64,000 bases of DNA. Origin: Rhodobacterales bacterium. GTDB lineage: Bacteria > Pseudomonadota > Alphaproteobacteria > Rhizobiales > Stappiaceae. The translations under genes were made by a program, and so were the position numbers. The notes under the pieces were generated by a model. It was not told where the DNA came from, ran no database searches, and saw only the letters and a list, made by a program, of their open reading frames with translations. The stretch spans positions 124,001-188,000 of the forward strand of contig VIRH01000101.1 of assembly GCA_008107755.1 (NCBI GenBank). The letters run 5' to 3'. This document shows positions 1 to 8,436 of this stretch, piece by piece (position 1 is the stretch's first letter; the number at the start of each line of letters is the position of its first letter).

Positions 1-1
1 G

Positions 2-226
2 GCGGATATCGCGGAAGGTGTCGGTCTGGACAGGGATGAAGCCCTCAGCGTTCTTGCGGACGAGCGCTTCGGCCATGCGGTTCGAGATGAGGAAGCCTTT
101 TGGGTCCGGAACGGTATCCACGGCGTTCCGGCTGTCATCTTCGAACGTAAACACCTGGTTTCGGGCGCTCAAGGCGTCGAGAACTACGCGGCCATCATTC
201 GCCAGATTGCGGCGGGCGAGGCGTAA
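2..226 (+). CDS. DsbA-family oxidoreductase, C-terminal fragment
   Basis: An open frame enters from the left edge and ends at TAA 224-226, giving 74 residues. The visible part has the C-terminal layout of the DsbA/FrnE thioredoxin-fold family: a helical stretch, then HGVPAVIFERKHLVSGAQG, which matches the cis-proline strand (GVPA) and the following 'SGAQ' turn of these proteins, then a final helix. The CxxC active site would lie upstream of the window. Probably a cytoplasmic or periplasmic disulfide/isomerase-type protein; substrate unknown. The family call rests on the GVPA...SGAQ signature only. Confidence 0.7.
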   Translation, partial: ADIAEGVGLDRDEALSVLADERFGHAVRDEEAFWVRNGIHGVPAVIFERKHLVSGAQGVENYAAIIRQIAAGEA

Positions 227-451
227 CCTTTTTCGGGTCAGCATGTCGCCGATGGTGACTTTGCAGTTATCAGCCAAACATCAGAGCATGCCCGTGCTGC
301 GGCGGTGACGCCCAGCACAGGCTTCGCGTTTGCCGGTTGTCTATATCGCCGAACAGAGACCGCATTTCCCGGCGCAGACCACAGGCCGAGGAACAGCGTC
401 GGCTGCTCTGTGAGCAAAACATACCGAGTTCAACGCAAATACGGGCTGTCG

Positions 452-1042
452 ATGGAATTCAATCTGCCGCCACATTATACCCCTCAGCGTATCATCGGCG
501 TGACGAAAGCGACGCCGCGCTGGACCGTCTACTTTGATGACGGCTCAAGATACACTCAGGCGCATCGGGACGATAACAATCTTGGTTTTCATCCGCCGAT
601 GCCAACTTTTTTCTTCGGCAATATTCCGAAGAGAGCTGTGGAGATGCACAGCGCCAGACTCAAAGCTTCGGGTCTTGCATACTACGAGGTCGACGACGAG
701 ATGCTCGAGTTCTACAAGGAATATGGGCGGGTGAACTGGCAACGAAACAGGACTGTACGGTTTCAAGCGCCACCGACCGGGATCGACGCCCGTAAATATA
801 TTCTTCTGGAAGTAAAAGGAGCCGGCAGAAACCTGGGAGCTCACCCCTCTCGCAGCGCCCTGGAATATGTCAGTCTTTCAGATAAATACGATCTGACCTC
901 GCGGATCCGCTCCCGATATGAAGACACCATACAGGTGAACACTCCCGGGCTGGTCGGCAACTGGGTCTTCAGCGATGCTCCGTACCGCGAAAGACCCGAG
1001 ACCGGTCGCGAAGAGCCTTTGACTTGGCCCCTGAACCGCTAG
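452..1042 (+). CDS. hypothetical protein
   Basis: I do not recognise this protein. The frame is open from 305, but the first 49 codons read like non-coding sequence, so I prefer the ATG at 452 (about 196 residues, starting MEFNLPPHYTP). There is no clear ribosome binding site before either start. It has no signal peptide or membrane helix. It is rich in aromatic and charged residues, with a proline-rich, basic C-terminus. Base composition is somewhat more AT-rich than in neighbouring genes. It stands alone between the DsbA-family gene and a convergent minus-strand operon. It could be an accessory gene or a false positive. Confidence 0.4.
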   Translation: MEFNLPPHYTPQRIIGVTKATPRWTVYFDDGSRYTQAHRDDNNLGFHPPMPTFFFGNIPKRAVEMHSARLKASGLAYYEVDDEMLEFYKEYGRVNWQRNRTVRFQAPPTGIDARKYILLEVKGAGRNLGAHPSRSALEYVSLSDKYDLTSRIRSRYEDTIQVNTPGLVGNWVFSDAPYRERPETGREEPLTWPLNR

Positions 1043-1103
1043 GTCGACCTCCCTTCGCTGGGTGATTTGCGCTCGCATCCGCTTCCGGTGCTGACATCTG
1101 TGA

Positions 1104-1949
1104 TCATCCGGAAATGAGCACCCGATGTTCGCGCTGGCCTCGGGCGGTGGTCGGCGCTTCATAGGTTCTTCCCTGGCTCTCGCCGGTCAGGCCGATCGCC
1201 GCGCTCGTCACGTAAAGGGTCTGAAGATCCGTTCCACCGAAGCTCGGACAGGACACCTGGTCGGCAGGAAAGGCAATTTCATCGATGAAACGTCCGTCCG
1301 GTGCATAACAGGCCACACGGCCGGCGCCCCATTGGGCATTCCAGATGTTGCCGGTGCTGTCGACAACGGCGCCGTCCGGGTTCAGGCCTTCGGCGGAAAA
1401 GTCGATGAAAAGCTCCGGTTCGCCTGACGGCCAGCCCTCGCCGTCCAGCGCCACCTTGTGCATCTGCCCGGTGTCCGTGTCGGCGAAATAGGCCGTGCCG
1501 CCATCGGGCGCAAAGCAGATCGCGTTCGTGATGGTGATCGGGCCGAAGAGCTTGCGCAGTTCCCCCTTGTAGAAGCGGTAGATGGAGCCAGCACCTGGAT
1601 CTGCTTCTACGGCCATCGTGCCGATCCAGAAGCCTCCCTGCGGATCGGCGCGGCCATCATTGGATCGCGTCGCCGGATTGTCGGCTTCCAGGTCGACCAG
1701 TTTCGAGGAACTTCCGCTTTCCAGATTGAACAGGAAAAGCTTGCTTGCACTGGCGATGAGAAGTTCGTCGCGGCTTACCCATCCGGCGGCCGAGACGTAT
1801 TCATCGAACGCCCAGCTTTTCGGTGAGCCGTTTTCCCGTGTCAGGAGCTTCTTGCCGAGAATGTCGAACCAGAAGAGCTGCTGGCGCTCGGGGTGCCAGA
1901 GCGGGCCTTCGCCAAGTGTGCATTGTCGGTCATCGAAAATCCTGCTCAT
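1104..1949 (-). CDS. SMP-30/gluconolactonase family sugar lactonase
   Basis: Six-bladed beta-propeller lactonase of 281 residues, normal for the SMP-30/LRE family. The metal ligands expected for the family are visible: Glu in CTLGEGPLWHP near the N-terminus, Asn in ATRSNDGRADPQG, Asn in ITNAICFAPDG and Asp in GLNPDGAVVD. It would hydrolyse an aldonolactone to the aldonate in the cytoplasm. It is the last gene of the minus-strand operon and starts 3 bases after the dgoA stop, so it is probably translationally coupled. Context (dehydrogenase, KDGal kinase, KDPGal aldolase) suggests D-galactono-1,4-lactone or a related lactone as substrate; the exact sugar is inferred. Confidence 0.85.
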   Translation of the reverse strand: MSRIFDDRQCTLGEGPLWHPERQQLFWFDILGKKLLTRENGSPKSWAFDEYVSAAGWVSRDELLIASASKLFLFNLESGSSSKLVDLEADNPATRSNDGRADPQGGFWIGTMAVEADPGAGSIYRFYKGELRKLFGPITITNAICFAPDGGTAYFADTDTGQMHKVALDGEGWPSGEPELFIDFSAEGLNPDGAVVDSTGNIWNAQWGAGRVACYAPDGRFIDEIAFPADQVSCPSFGGTDLQTLYVTSAAIGLTGESQGRTYEAPTTARGQREHRVLISG

Positions 1950-1952
1950 GCC

Positions 1953-2567
1953 TTACCCCTTTGTCAGAGTGGCGGCGTCATAGGCCGCGACAATCCTGTC
2001 CGCCCGCGCCCTGACTTCACCAGCGGTCGAGCCAGGCTTGTAGAGCGCCGTGCCGATGCCGAAGCCCGCGGCCCCGACCTTGATCCAGTCGGAAAAGTTC
2101 TCCGGTCCCGCACCGCCGACTGCATATGTTTCGGTTCCTTTCGGCAAAACCGCAAGGATTGCCTTCAGCCCGCTTGGGCCGATCAGAGAGGCGGGGAAGA
2201 ACTTCAGGCCGTCCGCGCCGCTGCGCAGGGCCGTGAAACACTCCGTTGGCGTGAAGACGCCGGGAAAGGACGACATGTTTTCCGCCTTCGTCGTGCGGAT
2301 GACGTCCGGATTGCAGTCGGGCGATACGATCAACGTGCCGCCGGCCGATTTGACGCCCTGAACCTGCCGGGGCTCCAGAACGGTGCCGGCACCGATCTGT
2401 GCCCGGTCCGAAAACGCCTCTGCCATCGCCTCGATGCTCTTGAGCGGATCGGGCGAGTTGAGCGGCACCTCGATCCGGGTAATGCCCGCTTCGATCAGCT
2501 GTTCGGTGATCGGCAGGGCTTCATCAGGCGAGATCCCTCGCAGGATGGCAATCAGGTTGCGGCTCAT
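1953..2567 (-). CDS. dgoA: 2-dehydro-3-deoxy-6-phosphogalactonate aldolase
   Basis: KDPG/KDPGal aldolase family TIM-barrel of 204 residues, typical length. It should cleave 2-dehydro-3-deoxy-6-phosphogalactonate to pyruvate and glyceraldehyde-3-phosphate. Visible motifs: AILRGISPDEA at the N-terminus, IGAGTVLE, FPGVFTPTE, and the Schiff-base lysine in GADGLKFFPAS, followed by the phosphate-binding AVGGAGPEN. The start overlaps the end of dgoK by 4 bases (ATGA), so the two are translationally coupled. The preference for galactonate over gluconate derivatives is inferred from the neighbouring dgoK; sequence alone cannot exclude KDPG. Confidence 0.9.
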   Translation of the reverse strand: MSRNLIAILRGISPDEALPITEQLIEAGITRIEVPLNSPDPLKSIEAMAEAFSDRAQIGAGTVLEPRQVQGVKSAGGTLIVSPDCNPDVIRTTKAENMSSFPGVFTPTECFTALRSGADGLKFFPASLIGPSGLKAILAVLPKGTETYAVGGAGPENFSDWIKVGAAGFGIGTALYKPGSTAGEVRARADRIVAAYDAATLTKG

Positions 2568-3481
2568 GAGGTTACTTTCTTTCGCGAGGCGTAGGCCAGT
2601 TTCAGGCCGTGCAGTGTAATCGTGTCCGCATCCAGCATGCGGGTTCTGGTGCCGATGCTTTCCAGGGCGGTCTTGTAGGAAAGAGCAACACCGCTTGAGC
2701 CAAGAATGGCGACGGGCAGGTCGGAGATGTTCTGCCGCATCGCAGCAAGTTCAGCGCCGAGAAGAAGCCCTGAAAGCCGTGCCCGGGCGGTTTCCGGCGC
2801 GAGGTCCGCAACCAGTCCCGCAGACCGGATGCCGAAAAGTTCCGCAATGACGCTGGCTGGGTTCCGATACGCGTCTCCAACTGCAATGCGAAATCCTTCC
2901 TCGTCGAATTCCTCGCCGGCAAGCCCGTGGCGAAGGACCGACTGGGTGGACAGAAGTGCAAACAGTTCTCCGGTCATGACCGTCTTGAAACGGAGGATCT
3001 TGCCGCCGGAGATGGAAGCCCACTTGGTGTGGGTGCCCGGAAGGCAGAGCAGGCCTTCGAACTCCGGTTCGCCCGACAGGAAACCGGCGATCTGGGTTTC
3101 CTCGCCGCGCATCACGTCGGCGGGGTCATCCTGCTTCAAGCCGGGCAGGATGTGAACGTCCAGACGCGGGTCGGTGGCAGGTGCCGCGGTTGCCTCGTTC
3201 AATGACGGCGGCGGGCAGGGGACCGTGTTGTAGGGGGCTTCAACCCAGCCTTGCCTGGCGCCGGCCATGCCGCAGATGATCACCTGCGTGCGGACGCCGT
3301 CGGCCAGGAGATCATCGATCAGCTCCAGAAGGGCCGGTTCGAAAGCCTGTCGCTCCAGCTTGCCCATGCCCTTGTCGGAACCGCGGTGGGCGATCGGCTC
3401 GCCGGATTCATCCAGCGCCCAGACCCTGAGGTTGGATGTTCCCCAGTCGGCGGCGATCCACGATGCTTTTTTCTCTGACAT
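2564..3481 (-). CDS. dgoK: 2-dehydro-3-deoxygalactonokinase
   Basis: Sugar-acid kinase of the DgoK family, about 305 residues from the chosen start. It phosphorylates 2-dehydro-3-deoxygalactonate with ATP in the DeLey-Doudoroff galactose route. The N-terminal nucleotide-binding motif SWIAADWGTSNLRVW and the family segments LLCLPGTHTKWASI and GSSGVALSYKTAL are present. An open frame continues 56 codons upstream, but that stretch is arginine/glycine-rich and overlaps the previous gene. The ATG at 3481-3479 overlaps the SDR stop as TAATG, so I set the start there. It sits between the SDR and dgoA with no gaps. Confidence 0.9.
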   Translation of the reverse strand: MSEKKASWIAADWGTSNLRVWALDESGEPIAHRGSDKGMGKLERQAFEPALLELIDDLLADGVRTQVIICGMAGARQGWVEAPYNTVPCPPPSLNEATAAPATDPRLDVHILPGLKQDDPADVMRGEETQIAGFLSGEPEFEGLLCLPGTHTKWASISGGKILRFKTVMTGELFALLSTQSVLRHGLAGEEFDEEGFRIAVGDAYRNPASVIAELFGIRSAGLVADLAPETARARLSGLLLGAELAAMRQNISDLPVAILGSSGVALSYKTALESIGTRTRMLDADTITLHGLKLAYASRKKVTS

Positions 3482-4245
3482 TATCCGGTCACCACCACGC
3501 CGCCGTCGACGACGAGCGCCTGTCCGGTCATGGCTTTGCTTGCCTTTGACGAGAGGAACAGCACGGGGTCGACCATGTCCTCGGGCGCCAGTTCGTCCTT
3601 GAGGCACTGGCGGTCGATATGCGCGGCCAGGGCCTCCGGTGTTACCCACATGTCCTTCTGCTTCTGCGTAAGAACCCAGCCGGGCGCGATCGCATTGACA
3701 CGGATCTTGTCGGGGCCGAACTCGCGCGCGAGGCTGCGCGTCATGCCGTTGATGCCGGAATTGGCGGTCGTGTAGGCGGCGTAACCGGCATTGCCCATCA
3801 TGTAGGAAATGGAGCTGAAATTGACGATGGCGCCGCCGCCGGCAGCGCGCATGCCGGGGATGGCATGCTGACAGGCGAAGAAATAGGCCTTCAGATTGAT
3901 CGCCTGTGACCAGTCCCAGAATGCCTCGTCGACGCTTTCAGTCGCATGGCGTTGGTCGTTGGCCGCGTTGTTGACGAGAACGCTGATTGGTCCGTGCGCG
4001 TCGGCTGCCTTGTCCATTGCGGCCTTGAGGTCCGGTATCTTCGTGACGTCGCAGGCAAGGAAAAGCGGGCGATTGCCCGTTGCCTGTTCCATTTCGTCGC
4101 AAAAGGCGCTGGCGTCGGATCGCTGGACGAAGGCGACCTTCGCCCCCTGTTCCAGAAAGCCTCTGGTCAGGGCCGCGCCGATACCGGATCCGCCGCCAGT
4201 GATGAAGACCGAAGCGCCCTTCAGGTCGGGATAGTTCGCGTACAT
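3481..4245 (-). CDS. SDR family oxidoreductase, probable sugar (galactose-type) dehydrogenase
   Basis: Classical short-chain dehydrogenase of 254 residues. The dinucleotide motif TGGGSGIG is at about residues 16-23 and NNAA at about 92-95. The catalytic serine region FSSIS is at about 143-147 and the catalytic tyrosine at Y158. The position of the usual YxxxK lysine is asparagine (Y158-T-T-A-N162), checked in the DNA at 3750-3775. It is the first gene of the operon with dgoK, dgoA and the lactonase, so oxidation of D-galactose or a similar aldose to the lactone is the natural role. Upstream lies the IclR operator-like palindrome. Substrate is inferred from context. Confidence 0.8.
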   Translation of the reverse strand: MYANYPDLKGASVFITGGGSGIGAALTRGFLEQGAKVAFVQRSDASAFCDEMEQATGNRPLFLACDVTKIPDLKAAMDKAADAHGPISVLVNNAANDQRHATESVDEAFWDWSQAINLKAYFFACQHAIPGMRAAGGGAIVNFSSISYMMGNAGYAAYTTANSGINGMTRSLAREFGPDKIRVNAIAPGWVLTQKQKDMWVTPEALAAHIDRQCLKDELAPEDMVDPVLFLSSKASKAMTGQALVVDGGVVVTG

Positions 4246-4411
4246 TGGACGCTCCTTTTAGTGATCCCGGTTCGTGCCGGAAAGCGGTCTGTCCATGCGG
4301 AGATTGTCGCTTGCGCCCCCTGTGCGGCGGGACCGAGGACGGTCCGATCGTCGGTACGGCGAGCGCGCCGGTCCGGATACCCATTCCCGGCCACGGCAAA
4401 TCTCCCTTGAA

Positions 4412-4428
4412 GTTCCATTATTTGGAAC
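4412..4428. promoter_or_regulatory. GTTCCA-N5-TGGAAC palindrome, candidate IclR operator
   Basis: A perfect 6-bp inverted repeat, GTTCCA TTATT TGGAAC, lies in the divergent region between the SDR operon and the IclR gene. A further half-site TGGAAC occurs at 4451-4456. On the plus strand a -35-like TTGAAG (4407-4412) and a -10-like TAGTTT (4430-4435) flank the palindrome, so a bound repressor would block that promoter. Assignment to the adjacent IclR protein is inference. Confidence 0.6.
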
Positions 4429-4499
4429 CTAGTTTTGTTTATTGATACTTTGGAACGACCAGCCGGAGCCTGTCAACAGGATCGGCAGGCAGTGCGACA

Positions 4500-5321
4500 A
4501 TGAAGGACAGGATGGGCAACGACGCATCAGTGACGGAAAAGCCCGCCGGCCGGTCACCGGCAGACGGAACTGTCGGCAAGGCGTTGGCGGTGCTGGACAA
4601 GGTTGCGGAGATCGGCCGGCCCGTGCGTTTCACCGAACTCCTGGCCGGCAGCGATCATCCCAAGGCGACGCTCTACCGTCTGCTTCAGACGCTGGTCAGC
4701 CAGAAGATGCTGTCCTATGACGCCACACACCAGACCTATTCCCTCGGCATTCGTCTCGTTCGGCTGGCGCATGCGGCCTGGCGACAAAGTTCGATCGCGC
4801 CCATTGCGCGGCCCCATATCGCTGCGCTCTCGGAAGCTGCGGGAGAAACGGTGCATCTTGCCCAGCTCGACAGCGGCCAGGTTCTTTACGTCGACAAGCG
4901 CAATCCCAAGGACGCGATCGACATGTTTTCGCAGGCGGGCAAGGTCGGTCCGGGCTATTGCACCGGCGTCGGCAAGGCGCTGATGGCGTTCCAGTCGCCT
5001 TCAGACCTCAGCGATATCCTAAAGAAGCAGTCCTTCTACCGCTATACCGATAAAACCTTGAGCGATGAGACGGCGCTCCGTGCGGAACTGGACACGATCC
5101 GGAAGGAGGGCGTCGCGTTTGACCGCGAGGAGCACGAACCCGGGATCATCTGCATCGCGGCGCCGATCCTTTTGGCCAAGGGCCGGCCCGTCGGCGCGCT
5201 GTCCGTTACCACCTCCACGCAGCGCAAGAGCCTTGAGGAGCTGGCGGCGCTGCGCCCGTTGCTGCTTGAAACGGCGTCGCGCATCGCGGCCGCAGTCGAG
5301 GATTGGCAGTTTCCCGCCTGA
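4500..5321 (+). CDS. IclR family transcriptional regulator
   Basis: IclR-type regulator of 273 residues: an N-terminal winged helix-turn-helix (about residues 25-85, with FTELLAGSDHPKATLYRLLQTL) and a C-terminal effector domain (GETVHLAQLDSGQVLYVDKRNP, GYCTGVGKALMA, REEHEPGIICIAAPI). It is divergent from the sugar-acid operon and shares with it an intergenic palindrome. It also lies upstream of the ABC operon that starts at 5610. It probably controls the galactonate-type genes, and possibly itself. ATG 4512 is an alternative start with a better-placed AAGGA. Confidence 0.9.
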   Translation: MKDRMGNDASVTEKPAGRSPADGTVGKALAVLDKVAEIGRPVRFTELLAGSDHPKATLYRLLQTLVSQKMLSYDATHQTYSLGIRLVRLAHAAWRQSSIAPIARPHIAALSEAAGETVHLAQLDSGQVLYVDKRNPKDAIDMFSQAGKVGPGYCTGVGKALMAFQSPSDLSDILKKQSFYRYTDKTLSDETALRAELDTIRKEGVAFDREEHEPGIICIAAPILLAKGRPVGALSVTTSTQRKSLEELAALRPLLLETASRIAAAVEDWQFPA

Positions 5322-5609
5322 CGGTTTCAGCAATAAATCGCAATATATGCACAGCACGGGGGCACGTATGAAATGGGCTTCTCGCTATGTTGCTGCTTTT
5401 TCGGTCATATTCGCCTTGGGAGTTTAACGTTGCGGGCAGTTCGGCTAGGCTTCCGCAACTTGGGCAGGAAAAGCGGAAAACCGAATCTGTCCATGCCATA
5501 GTTCATGTGTCATCAAAATGACTGGCGCGAAACGTCTTTCCTGCAATGTCACGGGCCGTGGGAGTGGTCCTGCCGGAAAGCGTTCCAAAGCCAAATGGGA
5601 GGAGAATTC

Positions 5610-6809
5610 ATGAGCATCAGTCTTTTTCGAGCGGCCGTGCCTTTGGCCGCCGGGATCAGCCTTCTGGCGGCAGGGCTGACACAGGCCATCGCCCAGGACA
5701 TCAGGATTGCCCATGTCTTCGGCAAGACAGGCGCGCTGGAAGCCTATGCCAAGCAGTCTCATACCGGCCTGATGATGGGGCTCGAATATGCGACCGACGG
5801 CAAGATGGAGATCGACGGCCGAAAGATCGAGGTCATCGAGAAGGACACCCAGCTCAAACCCGATGTCGGCAAGGCTGAACTGGCGGAGGCCTACGGCGAC
5901 GACGAGGTCGATATCGCAGTCGGGCCGGTATCCTCCGGTGTCGCGCTGGCGATGCTTCCTGTTGCCGAGGAATACGAGAGGATTCTGCTCGTCGAACCGG
6001 CCGTGGCCGATTCCATCACTGGCGAGAACTGGAACCGCTATGTGTTCCGCACCGCGCGCAATTCCTCGCAGGATGCCATCGCCAATGCAGTCGCGCTCGG
6101 TCAGGAGGGCGTCTCAATCGCGACGCTCGCCCAGGATTACGCCTTCGGCCGGGATGGGGTCGCCGCCTTCAAGGAGGCGCTGGAGGGAACCGGCGCCAAG
6201 CTGGTGTTCGAGGAATATGCGCCCACGGACACGCAGGATTTCACGGCGAATGCGCAGCGTATCTTCGATGCCCTGAAGGACGAACCGGGCCGCAAGTTCC
6301 TGTTCGTGATCTGGGCCGGCGGCGGTAACCCCATCGGCAAGATCAAGGCGATGGAACCGGAGCGGTTCGGTGTCGAGATCGCGACCGGCGGGAACATCCT
6401 GGCGGCCATGAAGGCCTACAAGGATCTGCCCGGCATGGAAGGAGCGACCTATTACTACTATGAAATCCCGAAGAACCCGGTGAACGACTGGCTGGTGACA
6501 GAACACCAGAAGCGCTTCAACGCGCCGCCGGACTTCTTCACCGCCGGCGGCATGTCTGCCGGAATCGCGATCGTTGAGGCGATCCGCAAGGCCGGGTCGA
6601 CAGACACCGAGGATCTCATCGCGGCCATGGAAGGCATGGAATTCGAAACGCCAAAGGGCAAGATGGTGTTCCGCGCCGACGATCATCAGGCGCTCCAGTC
6701 GATGTATCACTTCAAGATCAAGGTTGATCCGGATGTCGAGTGGGGCATTCCCGAACTCGTTCGCGAATTGAAGATCGAGGACATGAACATTCCGGTTCGA
6801 AACGAGTAG
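5610..6809 (+). CDS. ABC transporter substrate-binding protein (HAAT / Leu-Ile-Val-binding type)
   Basis: Periplasmic binding protein of 399 residues, type I fold, family Peripla_BP_6. The start at 5610 follows a strong GGGAGGAG. It begins with a signal peptide (MSISLFRAAVPLAAGISLLA, cleavage near AIAQ-DI). The mature start DIRIAHVFGKTGALEAYAKQ is the ligand-binding loop typical of amide, urea or branched-chain amino acid binders. It heads a five-gene ABC operon (binding protein, two ATPases, two permeases). It is followed by two hairpins before the first ATPase gene. The ligand cannot be read from sequence; it need not be an amino acid. Confidence 0.9.
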   Translation: MSISLFRAAVPLAAGISLLAAGLTQAIAQDIRIAHVFGKTGALEAYAKQSHTGLMMGLEYATDGKMEIDGRKIEVIEKDTQLKPDVGKAELAEAYGDDEVDIAVGPVSSGVALAMLPVAEEYERILLVEPAVADSITGENWNRYVFRTARNSSQDAIANAVALGQEGVSIATLAQDYAFGRDGVAAFKEALEGTGAKLVFEEYAPTDTQDFTANAQRIFDALKDEPGRKFLFVIWAGGGNPIGKIKAMEPERFGVEIATGGNILAAMKAYKDLPGMEGATYYYYEIPKNPVNDWLVTEHQKRFNAPPDFFTAGGMSAGIAIVEAIRKAGSTDTEDLIAAMEGMEFETPKGKMVFRADDHQALQSMYHFKIKVDPDVEWGIPELVRELKIEDMNIPVRNE

Positions 6810-6816
6810 ACTGTCA

Positions 6817-6869
6817 GGAACGTTGACGTTCCCCGAAATCGTGCCGGGCTGTCCTTCCGCTGCCCGGCA
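6817..6869 (+). promoter_or_regulatory. two intercistronic hairpins after the binding-protein gene
   Basis: Just after the stop at 6809, GGAACG (6817-6822) pairs with CGTTCC (6827-6832) across TTGA, and TGCCGGGC (6842-6849) pairs with GCCCGGCA (6862-6869). No T-tract follows, so these are likely RNA-stabilising or attenuating structures, not full terminators. They would allow more binding protein than membrane components to be made. Confidence 0.55.
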
Positions 6870-6940
6870 TATTGGCCGGGCCGTGCGCGTCCGGTCATCC
6901 AGAGACCGACCCCTGTTTTTCCGTCACAGGATATTCTGCA

Positions 6941-7711
6941 ATGGCCACAGAGCATTCCATCCTGGAAACCCGTGACCTGACGGTCCGCTTCGGCGGGCAT
7001 GTTGCGGTCGACAGGGTTTCCTGCCGGTTCGAACGGGGGACGCTGACCGCGATCGTCGGGCCGAACGGTGCCGGCAAGACCACCTATTTCAATCTCGTAT
7101 CCGGTCAGTTGCGCGCGACCGGCGGCACGGTGCTGCTGAACGGTGAGGACATCACGTCCATGTCGGTGCCACGGCGCACCGAGCGGGGCATCGGCCGGGC
7201 CTTCCAGCTCACCAATCTCTTTCCCACCCTCAGTGTCAGGGAGAATGTCCGCCTGGTGGTGCAGTCCCGTGCGAACAAGGGCTTCGACCTCTTCTCCGTT
7301 GCGGCGTGCCATGTGGAACTTCTGGAGCGGGCGGATCACGTTCTGGCGGAAGTGCGGCTGATCGATCAGGCCGACCGGATCGTCTCTGCCCTGCCGCATG
7401 GCGATCAGCGCAAGCTGGAAGTTGCTCTCCTGATCGCGCTCGGGCCGCAGGTGCTGATGTTCGACGAGCCGACAGCCGGAATGAGCGTCGACGAGGTGCC
7501 GGTGATCCTCGACCTGATCCGCAAGCTCAAGAGCGACATGGACCGCACGATCCTGCTCGTTGAACACAAGATGGACGTCATCCGTTCGCTCGCGGACCGG
7601 ATCATTGTCCTTCACAATGGTGAACTGGTGGCCGACGGGGAACCTGCGGAGGTGATCGCCCTGCCGATCGTTCAGGAAGCCTATCTCGGCAAAGCGCCCG
7701 AGGCTGCATGA
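6941..7711 (+). CDS. HAAT-type ABC transporter ATP-binding protein (LivG-like)
   Basis: ATPase of 256 residues from ATG 6941; the open frame extends further upstream without a ribosome binding site. Walker A is GPNGAGKTT, Walker B is VLMFDEPTAG and the switch region is LLVEHKMDVI. The signature is LPHGDQRKLEVAL, a variant of the usual LivG LSHGEQ. It carries the extra helical segment typical of LivG (LFSVAACHVELLERADHVLAEV). It powers uptake with the second ATPase and two permeases that follow. It overlaps the next gene by 4 bases. Confidence 0.9.
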   Translation: MATEHSILETRDLTVRFGGHVAVDRVSCRFERGTLTAIVGPNGAGKTTYFNLVSGQLRATGGTVLLNGEDITSMSVPRRTERGIGRAFQLTNLFPTLSVRENVRLVVQSRANKGFDLFSVAACHVELLERADHVLAEVRLIDQADRIVSALPHGDQRKLEVALLIALGPQVLMFDEPTAGMSVDEVPVILDLIRKLKSDMDRTILLVEHKMDVIRSLADRIIVLHNGELVADGEPAEVIALPIVQEAYLGKAPEAA

Positions 7712-8436
7712 TGACGGAACCGCTGCTGACCCTTGCCGGTGTCCACACCCATATCGGCCCCTATCACATTCTCCAGGGTGTCGATCTTGAGGTGCCCGAA
7801 GGTGGCGTGACGGTTCTCCTTGGCCGAAACGGTGCAGGAAAGACAACGACGCTGCGCACGATCATGGGGCTGTGGCGCCCGAGCCAGGGAGAGGTCCGGT
7901 TCGGCGATCATCTCGTCTCCGGGCTCGCGACGCCCGACATTGCCAGGCGTGGCATTGCCTTCGTTCCGGAGGACATGGGTATCTTCACCGATCTGACGGT
8001 GGCCGAGAACATGCTGCTTGCAGCCGCGCGCGGCCCCATGGACGCGAAGCGCCTCGACTGGATCAAGCAGCTTTTCCCGCCTATCGGCACGTTCTGGAAT
8101 TCCTCGGCCGGGACGCTTTCCGGCGGTCAGAAGCAGATGCTCTCTGTGGCGCGCGCCATCATCGAGCCGCGCCGGCTGATCCTGATCGACGAACCGACGA
8201 AGGGCCTTGCGCCGTCCATCATCAGGGCAATGACGGATGCCTTGCGCCAATTGAAGGAAACCGACACGACCATCCTCCTGGTCGAGCAGAATTTCGCGAT
8301 GGCTTCGAGCATCGGCGATACGGTTGCCGTGATGGACGATGGCCGCATCATTCACGCCGGAGCCATGAGGGCCCTCATGGACGACGCCGGTCTGCAGGAG
8401 AAACTGATGGGACTGAGCCTGGAGGCGCACCAATGA
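7708..8436 (+). CDS. HAAT-type ABC transporter ATP-binding protein (LivF-like)
   Basis: Second ATPase of the operon, 242 residues. Walker A is GRNGAGKTTTLRT, the signature LSGGQKQML, Walker B LILIDEPTKGLAP. The switch position carries glutamine (LLVEQNFAMA), as is usual in LivF proteins. The start ATG 7708 overlaps the preceding stop (ATGATG; ATG 7711 is equally possible). It overlaps the following permease gene by 4 bases, so the whole cassette is translationally coupled. It would form a heterodimer with the LivG-like subunit. Confidence 0.9.
   Translation: MMTEPLLTLAGVHTHIGPYHILQGVDLEVPEGGVTVLLGRNGAGKTTTLRTIMGLWRPSQGEVRFGDHLVSGLATPDIARRGIAFVPEDMGIFTDLTVAENMLLAAARGPMDAKRLDWIKQLFPPIGTFWNSSAGTLSGGQKQMLSVARAIIEPRRLILIDEPTKGLAPSIIRAMTDALRQLKETDTTILLVEQNFAMASSIGDTVAVMDDGRIIHAGAMRALMDDAGLQEKLMGLSLEAHQ

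Noticed and set aside
1104..1949. Frameshift suspected at the C-terminus of the SMP-30 protein
   Set aside because: The terminal segment is unlike some family members, but total length is normal and the frame is closed by a proper stop, so no evidence for a broken gene.
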